DNA of 64,000 nucleotides from Candidatus Helarchaeota archaeon (GCA_019058315.1 JAHPZH010000005.1:310001-374000), one strand, 5' to 3'. Shown: positions 9,701 to 18,432, counted from the first letter of the stretch. The notes: a model not told the origin generated them from the sequence alone. Numbers and translations: made by a program.

Positions 9701-9883
9701 GAAAAAGCTAAACATATTCATGAATTACCTCATCGGGATACAATAACAGTAAATATTGATTATAAACAAAGGGGAGTTGGTGGATATGTTCCAGCTTTCT
9801 TATGGCTTGATAAAGAATTTAAATTACTAAAAGGGAAGAATTATAGTTATAGTTTTCGTTTGAGACCAGTTAAAATGGAATGA
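6761..9883 (+). CDS. Beta-galactosidase, LacZ-type glycoside hydrolase family 2
   Basis: This 1040-residue protein is a full-length LacZ-type GH2 enzyme that hydrolyses terminal beta-galactosides. Domain order is sugar-binding (about 40-220, with VPSNWQLHGYGIPIYTN and DQDMWRFSGIYRDVYL), immunoglobulin-like (about 222-338), TIM barrel (about 340-640), then the second immunoglobulin and beta-small-chain domains. The acid/base is Glu466 in WSLGNEAGN and the nucleophile Glu544 in LCEYAHAMGN, matching E. coli Glu461 and Glu537. There is no signal peptide, so it acts inside the cell. It is 84 bases upstream of a GH172-type gene, suggesting joint processing of an imported oligosaccharide. The exact sugar is inferred only by family. 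Confidence 0.93.
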   Translation: MKKMRKKVKRLDWENSEFISWNKEPAHATLLPYQDIKSALGGSREQSQYYKSLNGNWKFNWVKKPSDRPVYFYKPEFDSSDWDEIPVPSNWQLHGYGIPIYTNVKYPYSVKTTKIPNIDHNYNPVGSYRTEFFLPEDWEGREIFIHFDGVKSAFYIWINGEKVGYSQGSMTPAEFNITKYSKSGNNFIAVEVYRWSDGSYLEDQDMWRFSGIYRDVYLFSTPKVHLRDFFIRCELDELYKDAKLKIRAKIRNYGENMIKNHKIEVILLDSEKEIIGNNPLNSGKFDLNTDTEIVLELDSDVEDPKKWSAELPYLYEILLILKNSDDQIIEIERYYFGFRVVEIKRRQILINGKSIIFKGVNRHEHDPDHGRAISLDRMIQDIKILKQNNINAVRTSHYPNDPKFYDLCDKFGIYVLDECNLETHGLRNKIPKNKSKWTKAVVDRMVRMVERDKNHPCIFMWSLGNEAGNGKNFIKMKEAAIKIDPTRKFHYEGDYELKESDVFSTMYSTPKQLEKSGQFKWVITGMWKPVRPGKYKDKPRILCEYAHAMGNSLGGLQKFMDVFERYPNCVGGFIWDYIDQGLRKRSEDGKEFWAYGGDFGDKPNDRNFCINGILMPDRKPNPALFEVKKVYQNIKVLPLELKKGNFRIQNKYNFIKLDNFDTSWELTANGKIIQQGKLPSLAVEPEMKQEITIPFEEPKAKPNTEYHLKINFSLTEDTLWAKKGYNIAWDQFKIPFDIPKTQKEDILLPSIKVDESTYKIIITGANFEITIDKHIGAIKSYIFEGKELISSPLIPNFWRAPIDNDIGIAFYYPFFWRFKKKWKKANIKRKVISVETNLIDSNLLHIIIKSKVPYGNSKYISNYEIFGNGDVIITNKFKPKKDMIRFGMQMAMHEQYNNVTWFGRGPHENHLDRKTGAAVGIYSYKVDELIHNYIRPQENANRTDVRWVSFLNKEGFGLMVTGIGESLLNFSAWPYTMRDLEKAKHIHELPHRDTITVNIDYKQRGVGGYVPAFLWLDKEFKLLKGKNYSYSFRLRPVKME

Positions 9884-9967
9884 AAATAGTTATTAATTAA
9901 ATTATAATAAAAAAACTATTGATTTATGATTTATATAATTTTAACAATATTTGAAAAGGTAATTTAA

Positions 9968-11023
9968 ATGATGAGAGATCTTCCAAGATTGAGGAATTAT
10001 AAAAGAAAAAGAATTTCTAGTCATGATCCAACTCATGGAAATCAAGATTTTTTAATTTTTAAAGGAAAATCAAAAAAAATTATAGCGGATATTCAAGGTG
10101 CAGGTTGTGTCAAACATATTTGGACTACGATGTCATCTGTTGATAGGTTATATTTACGAAATGTAATATTACGTATTTGGTGGGATGATGAAGAAAATCC
10201 AAGTGTTGAGGTTCCGATTGGTGATTTTTTTGGAATTGGTCACGGAATTTGTAAAGATTTTGTATCCTTACCCTTAACAATGTCGCCTCAAGATGGAAAA
10301 GGGTTTAATTGTTTTTTTCCGATGCCATTTGCAAAAAGAGCAAAATTTGAAATTGAAAATGATTCAAAAAGAAGTCTTTGGTTATATTTTTATATCGATT
10401 ATGAAGAATATGACTCATTAGAAGAGGATATGGGGCAGTTTCACGCAACATGGAACCGTGAAAATCCTTGTCAGGGTATTTCAGAAGAGGGATTAGATAA
10501 TATACAATTTTTATTATTAGGAAAAAATGAAGATTTTTCAAAAAATTATGTAATCCTTGAAGCTGAAGGAAAAGGACATTATGTCGGCTGTAATTATAAT
10601 GTCCATAATTTAAGAGAAACCACTGAACATAATTGGTTTGGAGAAGGTGATGATATGATTTTTATTGATGGTGATCCAAATCCTACAATTTATGGAACTG
10701 GAACAGAGGATTATTTCAATACTGCTTATTGTCCAGAAACAGAATATAATGCCCCTTTTCATGGTATTCCCCTTCCAGGTGGAAAGAATTGGTCGGGAAA
10801 AATTTCTTATTATCGATTTCACATTTTGGACCCAATTTATTTTGAAAAGTCAATAAAGGTTACGATCGAACATGGACATGCTAACAGAAGAACGGACGAT
10901 ATTTCTACTACTGCGTATTGGTATCAAAAAGAACCCCATAAAAAATTCAAACCCTTATTACCTGCAGAACAAAGAGCTCCTCGTAAAAAACCAAAGGCAA
11001 TAAAAAAAATAAAGAAAAAATAA
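9968..11023 (+). CDS. DUF2961 protein, glycoside hydrolase family 172-like
   Basis: This 351-residue protein matches the DUF2961 family, some members of which (GH172) act on alpha-fructofuranosides or arabinofuranosides. Signatures are GAGCVKHIWTT (about 44-54), LRIWWDDEENPSVEVPIGDFF (split at about 68-89), the central GEGDDMIFIDGDP (225-237) and GTGTEDYFNTAYC (243-255), followed by SYYRFHILDPIYF. Glu226 and Glu247 are candidate catalytic acids, but I cannot align them with a characterised enzyme. The C-terminal tail is very basic (APRKKPKAIKKIKKK). There is no signal peptide. It sits directly behind the LacZ-type gene, supporting a small glycan-utilisation operon. Confidence 0.85.
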   Translation: MMRDLPRLRNYKRKRISSHDPTHGNQDFLIFKGKSKKIIADIQGAGCVKHIWTTMSSVDRLYLRNVILRIWWDDEENPSVEVPIGDFFGIGHGICKDFVSLPLTMSPQDGKGFNCFFPMPFAKRAKFEIENDSKRSLWLYFYIDYEEYDSLEEDMGQFHATWNRENPCQGISEEGLDNIQFLLLGKNEDFSKNYVILEAEGKGHYVGCNYNVHNLRETTEHNWFGEGDDMIFIDGDPNPTIYGTGTEDYFNTAYCPETEYNAPFHGIPLPGGKNWSGKISYYRFHILDPIYFEKSIKVTIEHGHANRRTDDISTTAYWYQKEPHKKFKPLLPAEQRAPRKKPKAIKKIKKK

Positions 11024-11100
11024 TTACATTTTGAAATTATCAATAAAATTTTTTAAAATCTTTTTCTGGTTTATTTCCTTTAAGTTGCCAGTCGCCAAAT

Positions 11101-11955
11101 TCAATTAATTGTCTGTCCTTTTGCTGCTTGTACAGTATTTTCAAGGAGCATTGCAATAGTCATTGGACCAACTCCGCCGGTTGGTGGAGTAATATAAGAA
11201 GATTTTTCTTTTAAATTCTCAAAATCTACATCACCAACGATTTTACCTTCAACTCTTGAAAAACCTGCATCAATAATTATGACACCATCTTTAACCATAT
11301 CTTTTTTAATCAAATTCGGCACCCCTGCAGCTGTTATTATGACATCCGCCTTTTGTGTATGTTTTTTTAAATTATCTGTTTTGATATGGCATATAGTAAC
11401 TGTTGCATCTCGATTTAATAGCAGCATTGCTAAAGGTCTTCCAATAACAGTACTATGATTAATTATGGTAATATTTTTTCCCTCAAGTGATGGTAAGATT
11501 TGTTCTAACAAATATAATATACCTTTAGGGGTACATGGGATAAACCCAGACTCGTCCCTATTAGCTAATTTACCTGCATTTACGGGATTAAAACCATCAA
11601 CATCTTTTTCAGGTTTTATTTTTTCCATTATTCTAAGTTGCTCTAGATGGTCGGGAAGTGGTAATTGGACTAATATACCATGTATTTTATCATTTTCATT
11701 TAATTTCTTAATTGAAGAAAAAACTTCCGCTTCAGTTACATTGTTTGGAAAAACAATTTTTTCGGAATATATCCCAATTTCTTGACAAGCTTTTTCTTTA
11801 AGTCTGACATAGACTTTTGAACCAGGATCATCCCCAATTAAGATGGTTGCAAGACCGGGGATTATATTATGTGTTTTTTTTAAATTTTTTATTTCATTTG
11901 CTAATTCTTTTTTAATTTCATTTGCGGTTTTACTACCATCAATTATAATTCCCAT
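11101..11955 (-). CDS. folD: Methylenetetrahydrofolate dehydrogenase / methenyltetrahydrofolate cyclohydrolase
   Basis: FolD interconverts methylene-, methenyl- and formyl-tetrahydrofolate with NAD(P). The 284-residue enzyme has the catalytic Tyr49 and Lys53 (YVRLK), VQLPLPDHL near residue 97, KDVDGFNPVNAGKLA, the PCTPKGILYLL motif, and the Rossmann signature VIGRPLAMLLLN with the PPTGGVGPMTIAMLLENT ending. It is the downstream neighbour of glyA in the same direction (70 bases apart), a logical pairing because GlyA makes the methylene-folate used by FolD. This suggests folate-type C1 carriers in this archaeon. Confidence 0.96.
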   Translation of the reverse strand: MGIIIDGSKTANEIKKELANEIKNLKKTHNIIPGLATILIGDDPGSKVYVRLKEKACQEIGIYSEKIVFPNNVTEAEVFSSIKKLNENDKIHGILVQLPLPDHLEQLRIMEKIKPEKDVDGFNPVNAGKLANRDESGFIPCTPKGILYLLEQILPSLEGKNITIINHSTVIGRPLAMLLLNRDATVTICHIKTDNLKKHTQKADVIITAAGVPNLIKKDMVKDGVIIIDAGFSRVEGKIVGDVDFENLKEKSSYITPPTGGVGPMTIAMLLENTVQAAKGQTIN

Positions 11956-12024
11956 TTTTTCCCCCTTTTCAAAACTATTTGAATATTTTAAAGTGAATAA
12001 AATTAAAAAGAGTGTGTTAAATTT

Positions 12025-13329
12025 TTAATGGATATTTATGTACTGATAGGCTTGGGTTTTTGATTTAAAGCAATATTTGACTTCTTGAAAATCTTTTCGA
12101 AATTCCTTGACAAGTTGTTTTACTGATTTAATATCTTGTTGTTTGATGCAAATTCTTTCAATTAACTCTGCAATATAGTCCATCTCGCTTTCTTTCATCC
12201 CTAAACGAGTAACTTCTGATGTGCCTAATCTTATACCTGAAGGAGTCTTATAACTTCGTTTTTCTTTAATATCTTTAGGAATTAGGTTTCTATTTAAAAT
12301 AATTCCAGCCTGTTCTAGAACCTGTTCAACTTTATCGCCCCACCCAATTGTTTCTGAAAGCTTACTAATATCTGCTACTAGTGTATGAGATTCAGTAAAG
12401 CCCTTCTTTTCCGCCAATACTTCAAATCCGCGTTCATGTAATGCTTGTGCTAAAGCCTTTGCATTTTTTATAACTTGACCATGATATTCTTTTCCAAATT
12501 TTAACATTTCTGTTAATGTAATTGCCAATCCCGCTACATTATGAAGATGATGATTACTTAAAAGTGCTGGAAATGCAGCTAATCGCAATTTTTTGTTAAG
12601 TTCTTCATCCTCAATAGCTAAAACACTTCCATGTTGAGGTCCAGGAAAGGTCTTATGAGTACTGAGAGTAAAGACATCGGATCCTTCTTCCAATGGTTGT
12701 TGAAAATAACCAGATCCTATTAATCCTGCAACATGTGCTCCGTCATACATGGTATATGCACCAACTTCTTTAGCTGCCTCACTAATTTCCTTTACTGGGT
12801 GAGGAAATAGAAATACAGACGCTCCAAAAAGGACTAATTTTGGTTTATATTCTTTTAATTTCTTTATACTTCTATCTATATCCAAATTCATTTCTTCTTC
12901 ATTAAATTCAAAGAAATCAACTTTTAATCCATGAACATTTATAGCTGTACGATTGTGTGAAATGTGACCCCCTTGAGGTATTGGCATCGCCATCATTTTA
13001 TCACCGGGTTTAGTTAGACCGGTATAAACAATTAAGTTTGCAACAACTCCAGAGATAGCTCGAACATCTGCAAACCCTGCTCGCCAATATTTTTTTGCCA
13101 ATTCAATACATTTCAATTCAATTTTATCAATAAATTCGCAGCCAGCATATACTCGGCTACCTGCTACGCCTTCTGCGTATCGGTGAGCCAGATCAGTAAT
13201 TATCGCTTCCCGTACAGCGGGACTGCAAACATTTTCAGAAGCAATTAAAGGAATCGCATTAGCAAACATTTCATGGTGTTTTTTCATTAAATTCCTAATA
13301 TTCTTAAATTCATTTTCTTCCGAGGACAC
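12025..13329 (-). CDS. glyA: Serine hydroxymethyltransferase
   Basis: GlyA is a PLP enzyme that converts serine and a tetrahydropterin into glycine and the methylene-carrier. Length (434) is normal. Key sites are LIASENVCSP (about 28-37), the RYAEGVAGSRVYAGCEF region (near 50-66), MYDGAHVAGL, and the PLP lysine Lys226 in STHKTFPGPQHG. It starts at GTG 13329, because the first in-frame ATG lies well inside the conserved N-terminus; GGTGAAAT upstream can serve as ribosome binding site. It is likely cotranscribed with folD and divergent from the RAM-domain gene, with an 11-base inverted repeat between them. Confidence 0.96.
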   Translation of the reverse strand: MSSEENEFKNIRNLMKKHHEMFANAIPLIASENVCSPAVREAIITDLAHRYAEGVAGSRVYAGCEFIDKIELKCIELAKKYWRAGFADVRAISGVVANLIVYTGLTKPGDKMMAMPIPQGGHISHNRTAINVHGLKVDFFEFNEEEMNLDIDRSIKKLKEYKPKLVLFGASVFLFPHPVKEISEAAKEVGAYTMYDGAHVAGLIGSGYFQQPLEEGSDVFTLSTHKTFPGPQHGSVLAIEDEELNKKLRLAAFPALLSNHHLHNVAGLAITLTEMLKFGKEYHGQVIKNAKALAQALHERGFEVLAEKKGFTESHTLVADISKLSETIGWGDKVEQVLEQAGIILNRNLIPKDIKEKRSYKTPSGIRLGTSEVTRLGMKESEMDYIAELIERICIKQQDIKSVKQLVKEFRKDFQEVKYCFKSKTQAYQYINIH

Positions 13330-13351
13330 AGAAATTTCACCGTATGATAGT

Positions 13352-13417
13352 TTTTATTACATTAATTTTTGTATTCTTAATAAAAATTCCTAATGACAAT
13401 TTTTTTATGTAATAAAA
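13352..13417. repeat. Inverted repeat TTTTATTACAT ... ATGTAATAAAA in a divergent promoter
   Basis: Two perfectly complementary 11-base arms (13352-13362 and 13407-13417) are separated by 44 bases in the short gap between glyA and the RAM-domain gene. They could be paired half-sites of a DNA-looping regulator such as an Lrp-type protein, or chance in AT-rich DNA. The spacer contains no strong hairpin and no T-run typical of a terminator. Confidence 0.4.
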
Positions 13418-13490
13418 TTAATTCTCTATCTGCAAGTAAATTGTAATTTTAAATAAAATTTGAAAAGAAATATGAAAGGAGGTCAATAAT

Positions 13491-13736
13491 TTGGCAGATA
13501 CAATTGCATTCATCTTAATTGAAATCGCATCGGGTGAAGAATATAAATTTGTAAATGATGTTCGAGATTTAAAAGAAGTTACAGAGGCTTATATTGTCTA
13601 TGGAGCATGGGATATCATAGTAAGAGTTCAAACAGATAGTATGGGAGAATTAAATGCTGTTGTCCTTCAAATAAGAAAAATGCCGGGCGTGAAACGGTCT
13701 GCGACCTTAATAGCTCTAACTGGAGACAATATTTAA
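13491..13736 (+). CDS. Lrp/AsnC-type RAM ligand-binding domain protein
   Basis: An 81-residue protein consisting only of the alpha-beta sandwich (RAM) domain found at the C-terminus of Lrp/AsnC regulators. It begins ADTIAFILIEI, contains VYGAWDIIVRVQTDSMGELN (about residues 41-60) and ends near MPGVKRSATLIAL, as in stand-alone RAM proteins. It lacks any helix-turn-helix, so it would bind small effectors (often amino acids) or partner with a full regulator rather than bind DNA. TTG 13491 is the start, behind AAGGAGGTCAATAA, a near-perfect ribosome binding site. It stands beside glyA, so a role in amino-acid sensing is plausible but only inferred. Confidence 0.88.
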   Translation: MADTIAFILIEIASGEEYKFVNDVRDLKEVTEAYIVYGAWDIIVRVQTDSMGELNAVVLQIRKMPGVKRSATLIALTGDNI

Positions 13737-13886
13737 AATTCTTTCTTTTTATTCATACTAAAAGATAAAAAAAACAAGTAATAAGGAAAATTATTTTCCA
13801 ATTTTAGATTTATTTAAAAGAGAACAATAATTTAAATAAATAATAATTATCCTTTTATATTAAAGTACAAAATTGGAGTTATTTCC

Positions 13887-14240
13887 ATGGGTAAATCGAA
13901 AAAAAAAGCAAAATCCAAAACGACTAAAAAAGTGAAATCACTTGAATCCCAAGCAAAAAAGAAAAAGTCTTGGGGAGCTAAAGAATCGAAAGGAAAAGAG
14001 AGACTTGAACGTGCTCTACTTATTCCTGAAGATGTACAGGAACAAATCTTAAATGATATACCAAAAATGAAATATATAACTTCAACTCAGCTCTCACTCA
14101 AATATGGTATCAAAATAAGTGTGATAAAGCCTTTTCTTAAAGAATTAGAAGAAAAAGATAGATTAAATCTGGTCCTTGCTAACAGTAGAATAAAAATTTA
14201 TGTTTCAGGAGCTAAGAAAGAGGCTGAGGCTGCAAGTTAA
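13887..14240 (+). CDS. rps25e: Small-subunit ribosomal protein S25e
   Basis: This 117-residue protein matches archaeal/eukaryotic S25e, absent from bacteria. A lysine-rich, disordered N-terminus (about residues 1-50) precedes a winged-helix core (about 50-110) with KMKYITSTQLSLKYGIKISV and ALLIPEDVQEQIL, ending in a short acidic-basic tail. It would sit on the 30S head near the mRNA exit. It is a single gene between the RAM protein and URO-D-like gene, convergent with the latter. Its presence supports an archaeal origin. Confidence 0.93.
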   Translation: MGKSKKKAKSKTTKKVKSLESQAKKKKSWGAKESKGKERLERALLIPEDVQEQILNDIPKMKYITSTQLSLKYGIKISVIKPFLKELEEKDRLNLVLANSRIKIYVSGAKKEAEAAS

Positions 14241-14255
14241 GGACTTGTCTAAATA

Positions 14256-15509
14256 CTATTTTTTCGATCCATTAAATTTATGAATCGCATCAAACATTGC
14301 TACGATGTTTTCAGGGGGAACATCGGGTAAAATATTGTGAACGGTACTCCAGATAAATCCACCACCTGGTGAAAATATTTCTAACAATTCAGTCACATGT
14401 TTCTCTACTTCTTTCGGGCTTAAACGATTAATTACATTACGAGTATCTGCACCACCCCCCCAAAATGTAATATCCTCACCGTATTCTTCTTTCAATTCCT
14501 TGGGATCCATGTTCTTAACGTTAATTTGGACTGGATTGAGTATATCAACCCCAACTTCAATTAGATCAGGGATAAATTGTCTAATTGACCCGCAAGAATG
14601 GAAAAATATTTTCATAGAACTGTGTTTTTTGATGTAATCACATATTTCAGCATGTTTTGGTTTGAACATCTTTCGATATAATTTAGGATTAATCAAAGGT
14701 CCTTTATTTTCCCCGAGATCATCCCCAATACGAATTACATCTATAACATCTCCAACATATTTACAAACGAGTGATAGAGATGCGATGTGAAAATCCATAA
14801 GTTTATCGAGAAGTTTTTCAATTTTTGAAGGATTGCTGACCATATCCATTAAATTATTATCTATTCGTCTCAATGTGTGTAACATTTCAAATACACTACA
14901 TCCAAGTTCGATAGTTAAAGCTTTATTTGAAATTTTTTTTAATTCAATTGCATTTTCTCTTAATTTTCGCCAAAATCTTTTTTGTTGTAAATTATCAAAT
15001 GGAGCTGGAACGTGTATAGCCCCAAGATATTTGTTCATAATGGGCATTATGTCTGAAATCTCGTCAGGATAACCTTCTAGAAATGGAAAAGAGCATTGCT
15101 CAAAATAAAATGCACCCTCACTCATTTTAAGAACTACAGTCCCATCTGGAAGAACTACGTCATAGGAATTGTCTTCATTATGCCTAGGATGGAACCGTGC
15201 AGGAAATTGTACTTTATTACCCTTTAAATCAATATCGTACCAATCTTCATCTTTTTTATTATATACCCGACCAATACCCAATACATCAATTTGAAATCGA
15301 TCAATTATAATATCTTCAACTTGGGCTAGTTGTTGCACTATATCAATAATTCGGGTTTTTCCAGTTGTGATACCTAAATATTTTTTTAGATTATTATAAG
15401 CAATTGCATTTATACCTGTAACAAGTGTGCTTCCCAAATCTATCGGAATTTTGTCTGGTTCTTTATGGTTTATTGCTGCAAGTACTCGTTCTCTTGAGTT
15501 CATTCTCAC
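14256..15509 (-). CDS. Uroporphyrinogen decarboxylase-family protein, likely methyltransferase
   Basis: A 417-residue (beta-alpha)8 protein of the URO-D superfamily. The start MRMNSRERVLAAINHKEPDKIP is typical of archaeal corrinoid-dependent methyltransferases (MtbA/CmuA-like) rather than haem enzymes. The zinc-ligand-like HSCGSIRQFIPDLI motif (about residue 294) and FWGGGADT (about 345) are present. Such enzymes transfer methyl groups between corrinoid proteins and thiols; no corrinoid protein gene is adjacent. It lies downstream of the dehydratase/reductase block in the same direction, with a 123-base gap. Which methyl substrate it uses cannot be told. Confidence 0.82.
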   Translation of the reverse strand: MRMNSRERVLAAINHKEPDKIPIDLGSTLVTGINAIAYNNLKKYLGITTGKTRIIDIVQQLAQVEDIIIDRFQIDVLGIGRVYNKKDEDWYDIDLKGNKVQFPARFHPRHNEDNSYDVVLPDGTVVLKMSEGAFYFEQCSFPFLEGYPDEISDIMPIMNKYLGAIHVPAPFDNLQQKRFWRKLRENAIELKKISNKALTIELGCSVFEMLHTLRRIDNNLMDMVSNPSKIEKLLDKLMDFHIASLSLVCKYVGDVIDVIRIGDDLGENKGPLINPKLYRKMFKPKHAEICDYIKKHSSMKIFFHSCGSIRQFIPDLIEVGVDILNPVQINVKNMDPKELKEEYGEDITFWGGGADTRNVINRLSPKEVEKHVTELLEIFSPGGGFIWSTVHNILPDVPPENIVAMFDAIHKFNGSKK

Positions 15510-15632
15510 AATTCTCCAATGGATTATAATAGTAGATTATAAATAGTTGAATCTATATTATAATAATCTAGAGTTAAATTAAAATCTAATTAAGATTTTT
15601 GGGGTTTTCTACCCAGACATTTACAAATATAA

Positions 15633-16931
15633 TTATGTTAATGATTTGAGGAATAATTTGAGTTTTCGTTTAACTTCCCTTCCTGTAACTGGTCTGGAAT
15701 CAACACAATCTACTTCAAAATTCAGGCATGGAATACCCAATTCTGCTTCAATAATTTCCTTCATCAAGGTGGCTATTGCGTGGGAGTGTTTACAGCCTAA
15801 ATGTCCGCCGTAAATTGCACAATCTGCCTTGTATTCTTTACCAATCCGAAGTAAATCATCAATGTAATATTCCGCAGGTCCTCTGGACTGTCTCCCCATC
15901 GGAACGTCTAAAATTTGTCTTGCTAACCCCTCAAAGATTGTATCATCATTACTCATATTTATAGGTTTACTAATTGTATAACCCAACATATCCATAACGG
16001 ATACAGCTCCGAATTTCCGCTCCATCCATTCAAATAGAAGAGGATCGAAGAATAAAGGAAGATACATCCACAGAACACGAATCTTTTCTTCTAAACCCCG
16101 GGATTGCAAAGCCCCGCGTTTTTCTTTAACTCGTTTCTTAGCCACATCTCGTTTGAATCTAGCATATTCAATAGGTCTGGGCAATCCCCCTGAAGTCAAT
16201 AACATGCTATAATTGTTTAGGGCTGCCCCAGATGGAAGAGGAGCTGGGATAGCCTTCATTAATTCCATTGCTTCCAAAATAAGTTCACGAGTTTTGTTAG
16301 AATTTTGTACTGTTTCAATAAAGTGATCATGATCCATTCTATGATTAATTCTCTCCTCTAACCATAGAACCAAATTTTTTAATTGTTGTGCAACATATGG
16401 AATGGTATTGGGATTATAGTGTTTATCTTCGGGATCGTGGGACCAATATGGAATATCAACAGTGAAGAATGGAGATTTTCCATAAATCTCTTTTAAAACT
16501 TGATATTGTGAATTCGTTGAATCGCAAGGTTGGCTCCCATAAATTACATAGTTTGGTACTGGAGCTTCCCCTACCATACTAGCTCCTATCCATACTTTTT
16601 GGGCATTGCATTGAGCACTATCGATCCCTCCTTCTTCTGCTATATCGATATATCTTAGGACCTCTTTGGACATAGCTATAGCAACTGAGCCGATCTCCTG
16701 GCACATCGGATAGCAGTCCATTGCATATATTATCTCTGGAGGGAAACAAAAATTCGTCATTACTGCTCTATGTTCTTTTTTAGCAACACGAAGGTTCTTA
16801 TAATAATTATAGTTAATATCTGCAAACTGCATGCCGGGGGATTGCTTTTTCGAACCTTTCACAAGGTTCATTGCCGTTTCGTAAGTATTTATAATTCTAT
16901 CCCATAAAAAGAATTGTGTTTCGTTCTCCAA
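15633..16931 (-). CDS. 2-hydroxyacyl-CoA dehydratase / benzoyl-CoA reductase family subunit (BcrB-like)
   Basis: This 432-residue protein belongs to the HgdB/BcrB family, whose members carry a [4Fe-4S] cluster and are reduced by an ATP-driven activator. Three conserved cysteines that should bind the cluster are visible: Cys108 (AQCNAQKVW), Cys136 (SQPCDSTNS) and Cys380 (HLGCKHSHA). The length matches BcrB of class I benzoyl-CoA reductase, but dehydratases share the fold, so the substrate is unknown. TTG 16931 is the start, preceded by GGGTAATCAA. It is a clear paralogue of the next two genes, in a string on the minus strand. Confidence 0.9.
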   Translation of the reverse strand: MENETQFFLWDRIINTYETAMNLVKGSKKQSPGMQFADINYNYYKNLRVAKKEHRAVMTNFCFPPEIIYAMDCYPMCQEIGSVAIAMSKEVLRYIDIAEEGGIDSAQCNAQKVWIGASMVGEAPVPNYVIYGSQPCDSTNSQYQVLKEIYGKSPFFTVDIPYWSHDPEDKHYNPNTIPYVAQQLKNLVLWLEERINHRMDHDHFIETVQNSNKTRELILEAMELMKAIPAPLPSGAALNNYSMLLTSGGLPRPIEYARFKRDVAKKRVKEKRGALQSRGLEEKIRVLWMYLPLFFDPLLFEWMERKFGAVSVMDMLGYTISKPINMSNDDTIFEGLARQILDVPMGRQSRGPAEYYIDDLLRIGKEYKADCAIYGGHLGCKHSHAIATLMKEIIEAELGIPCLNFEVDCVDSRPVTGREVKRKLKLFLKSLT

Positions 16932-17057
16932 TTTGATTACCCAATAATTTGCCTCTATATTTCCTCCCTATAAATTAAAAAGGGATTATTAAGTAAATTG
17001 TATATACGAATATAAAAAAGTATGTTTTTAAGCTAATTAGAATATTTTTTTCTAATT

Positions 17058-18359
17058 TCATACTACAGATTTTAAAAACAGTTTCAATTTTCGTTTGACT
17101 TCGCGGGCTGTAACGGGTCTTGAATCGATACAGTCAACTTCAAAGGTTAGGCATGGAATACCTATTTCTTTTTCAATAACTTCCTTCATTAAAACTGCCA
17201 TTGCGTGGCTGTGTTTACAACCCATATGTCCCGAGTAGATCGCACAATCTGCCTTATATTCTTTACCAATTCGAAGTAAATCGTCAATATAAAACTCAGA
17301 CGGACCTCTAGATTGACGACCCATGGGGGTATCAAGAATTTGTTTAGCCAATCCCTCAAAAATTGTTTCATCGTTTTTCATATTTATAGGTTGGCTCATA
17401 GTGTAGCCCATCATATCCATTACACAGACGGCACCAAACTTTCGCTCCATCCACTCAAATAGAAGAGGATCGAAGAATATAGGAAGATACATCCACATAA
17501 CACGTATCTTTTCTTCTAAACCTCGGGTTTCCAAAGCTCCTGTCTTTTGCTTAACTCTTTCTTTTGCCAAATCTCGCATAAACTCAGCATAATCAATAGG
17601 TCCTGGCAACCCTCCTGAGGTTAATAGAACACTATAATTATTAAGTGCAGACATAGACGGCAGCGGGGCAGGAACAGCTTTCATTAATTCCATTCCTTCT
17701 AATATAAGTTCACGTGTTTTATTCGAATTTTCAACTGTTTTTATAAAGTGATCATGTTCCATCTGACGATCCGTTCTCTCTTCCATCCATGAGACAAGAT
17801 TTTTTAATTGTTTTGCGATATATGGGGTTGTTTCAGGATCATAATATTTATTACCGGGTTCATAAGACCAGTAGGGGACATCTATTGTGAAAACGGGAGC
17901 TTTGGTATAAATTTCCTTAAGAACTTGATATTGAGAATTTGTTGAATCACAAGGTTGACTTCCATAAATAATATAATCGGGATAAGGTGCTTCTCCTACC
18001 ATACTTGCTCCGATCCATACTTTTTGGGCATTACACTGAGCTTTATCAATACCTCTTTCTTCAGCTATATCAATATATCTTAATCCTGCATTTGCAATAG
18101 ATAGAGCGACACTCCCTATTTCCTGACACATAGGATAGCAGTCTATCGCATAAACTAATTCTGGAGGAAAGCAAAAATTTGTCATAATGACTGGTTTATG
18201 CTCTTTCTTAGCCTTACGAAGTTCTTTATAATAATTAAAGGACATATTTGCAAACTTTGAAGCGGGTCGTTCCTCATCCATACTGTCAATAAGCTGTAAT
18301 GCCATTTCATAAAGCTGTAATATTCGATCCCATAATATAAATTGTTTTTCATTCTCCAT
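17058..18359 (-). CDS. 2-hydroxyacyl-CoA dehydratase / benzoyl-CoA reductase family subunit (BcrB-like)
   Basis: Close paralogue of the adjacent 432-residue gene, matching it over nearly its whole length (433 aa). Cluster cysteines are Cys109, Cys137 and Cys381, in AQCNAQ, SQPCDS and HMGCKHSH. The shared surroundings (NFCFPPE near residue 61, IDCYPMCQEIGSVA near 73) suggest a recent tandem duplication. Whether the two copies form one heteromer or serve different substrates cannot be decided. The gap to the next gene is 126 bases, enough for a separate promoter. Confidence 0.9.
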   Translation of the reverse strand: MENEKQFILWDRILQLYEMALQLIDSMDEERPASKFANMSFNYYKELRKAKKEHKPVIMTNFCFPPELVYAIDCYPMCQEIGSVALSIANAGLRYIDIAEERGIDKAQCNAQKVWIGASMVGEAPYPDYIIYGSQPCDSTNSQYQVLKEIYTKAPVFTIDVPYWSYEPGNKYYDPETTPYIAKQLKNLVSWMEERTDRQMEHDHFIKTVENSNKTRELILEGMELMKAVPAPLPSMSALNNYSVLLTSGGLPGPIDYAEFMRDLAKERVKQKTGALETRGLEEKIRVMWMYLPIFFDPLLFEWMERKFGAVCVMDMMGYTMSQPINMKNDETIFEGLAKQILDTPMGRQSRGPSEFYIDDLLRIGKEYKADCAIYSGHMGCKHSHAMAVLMKEVIEKEIGIPCLTFEVDCIDSRPVTAREVKRKLKLFLKSVV

Positions 18360-18432
18360 TTGAAAAACCTCTTAATTTAACCCTTTATAATTCCAACTCT
18401 TTGTAATTAATTAAATTAGAAATAAAAAAATT

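Noticed and set aside
11034..11100. Coding-like stretch (DWQLKGNKPEKD) just past folD on the minus strand
   Set aside because: It is in another frame from folD, overlaps its end, and has no start with a ribosome binding site. May be chance in AT-rich sequence.
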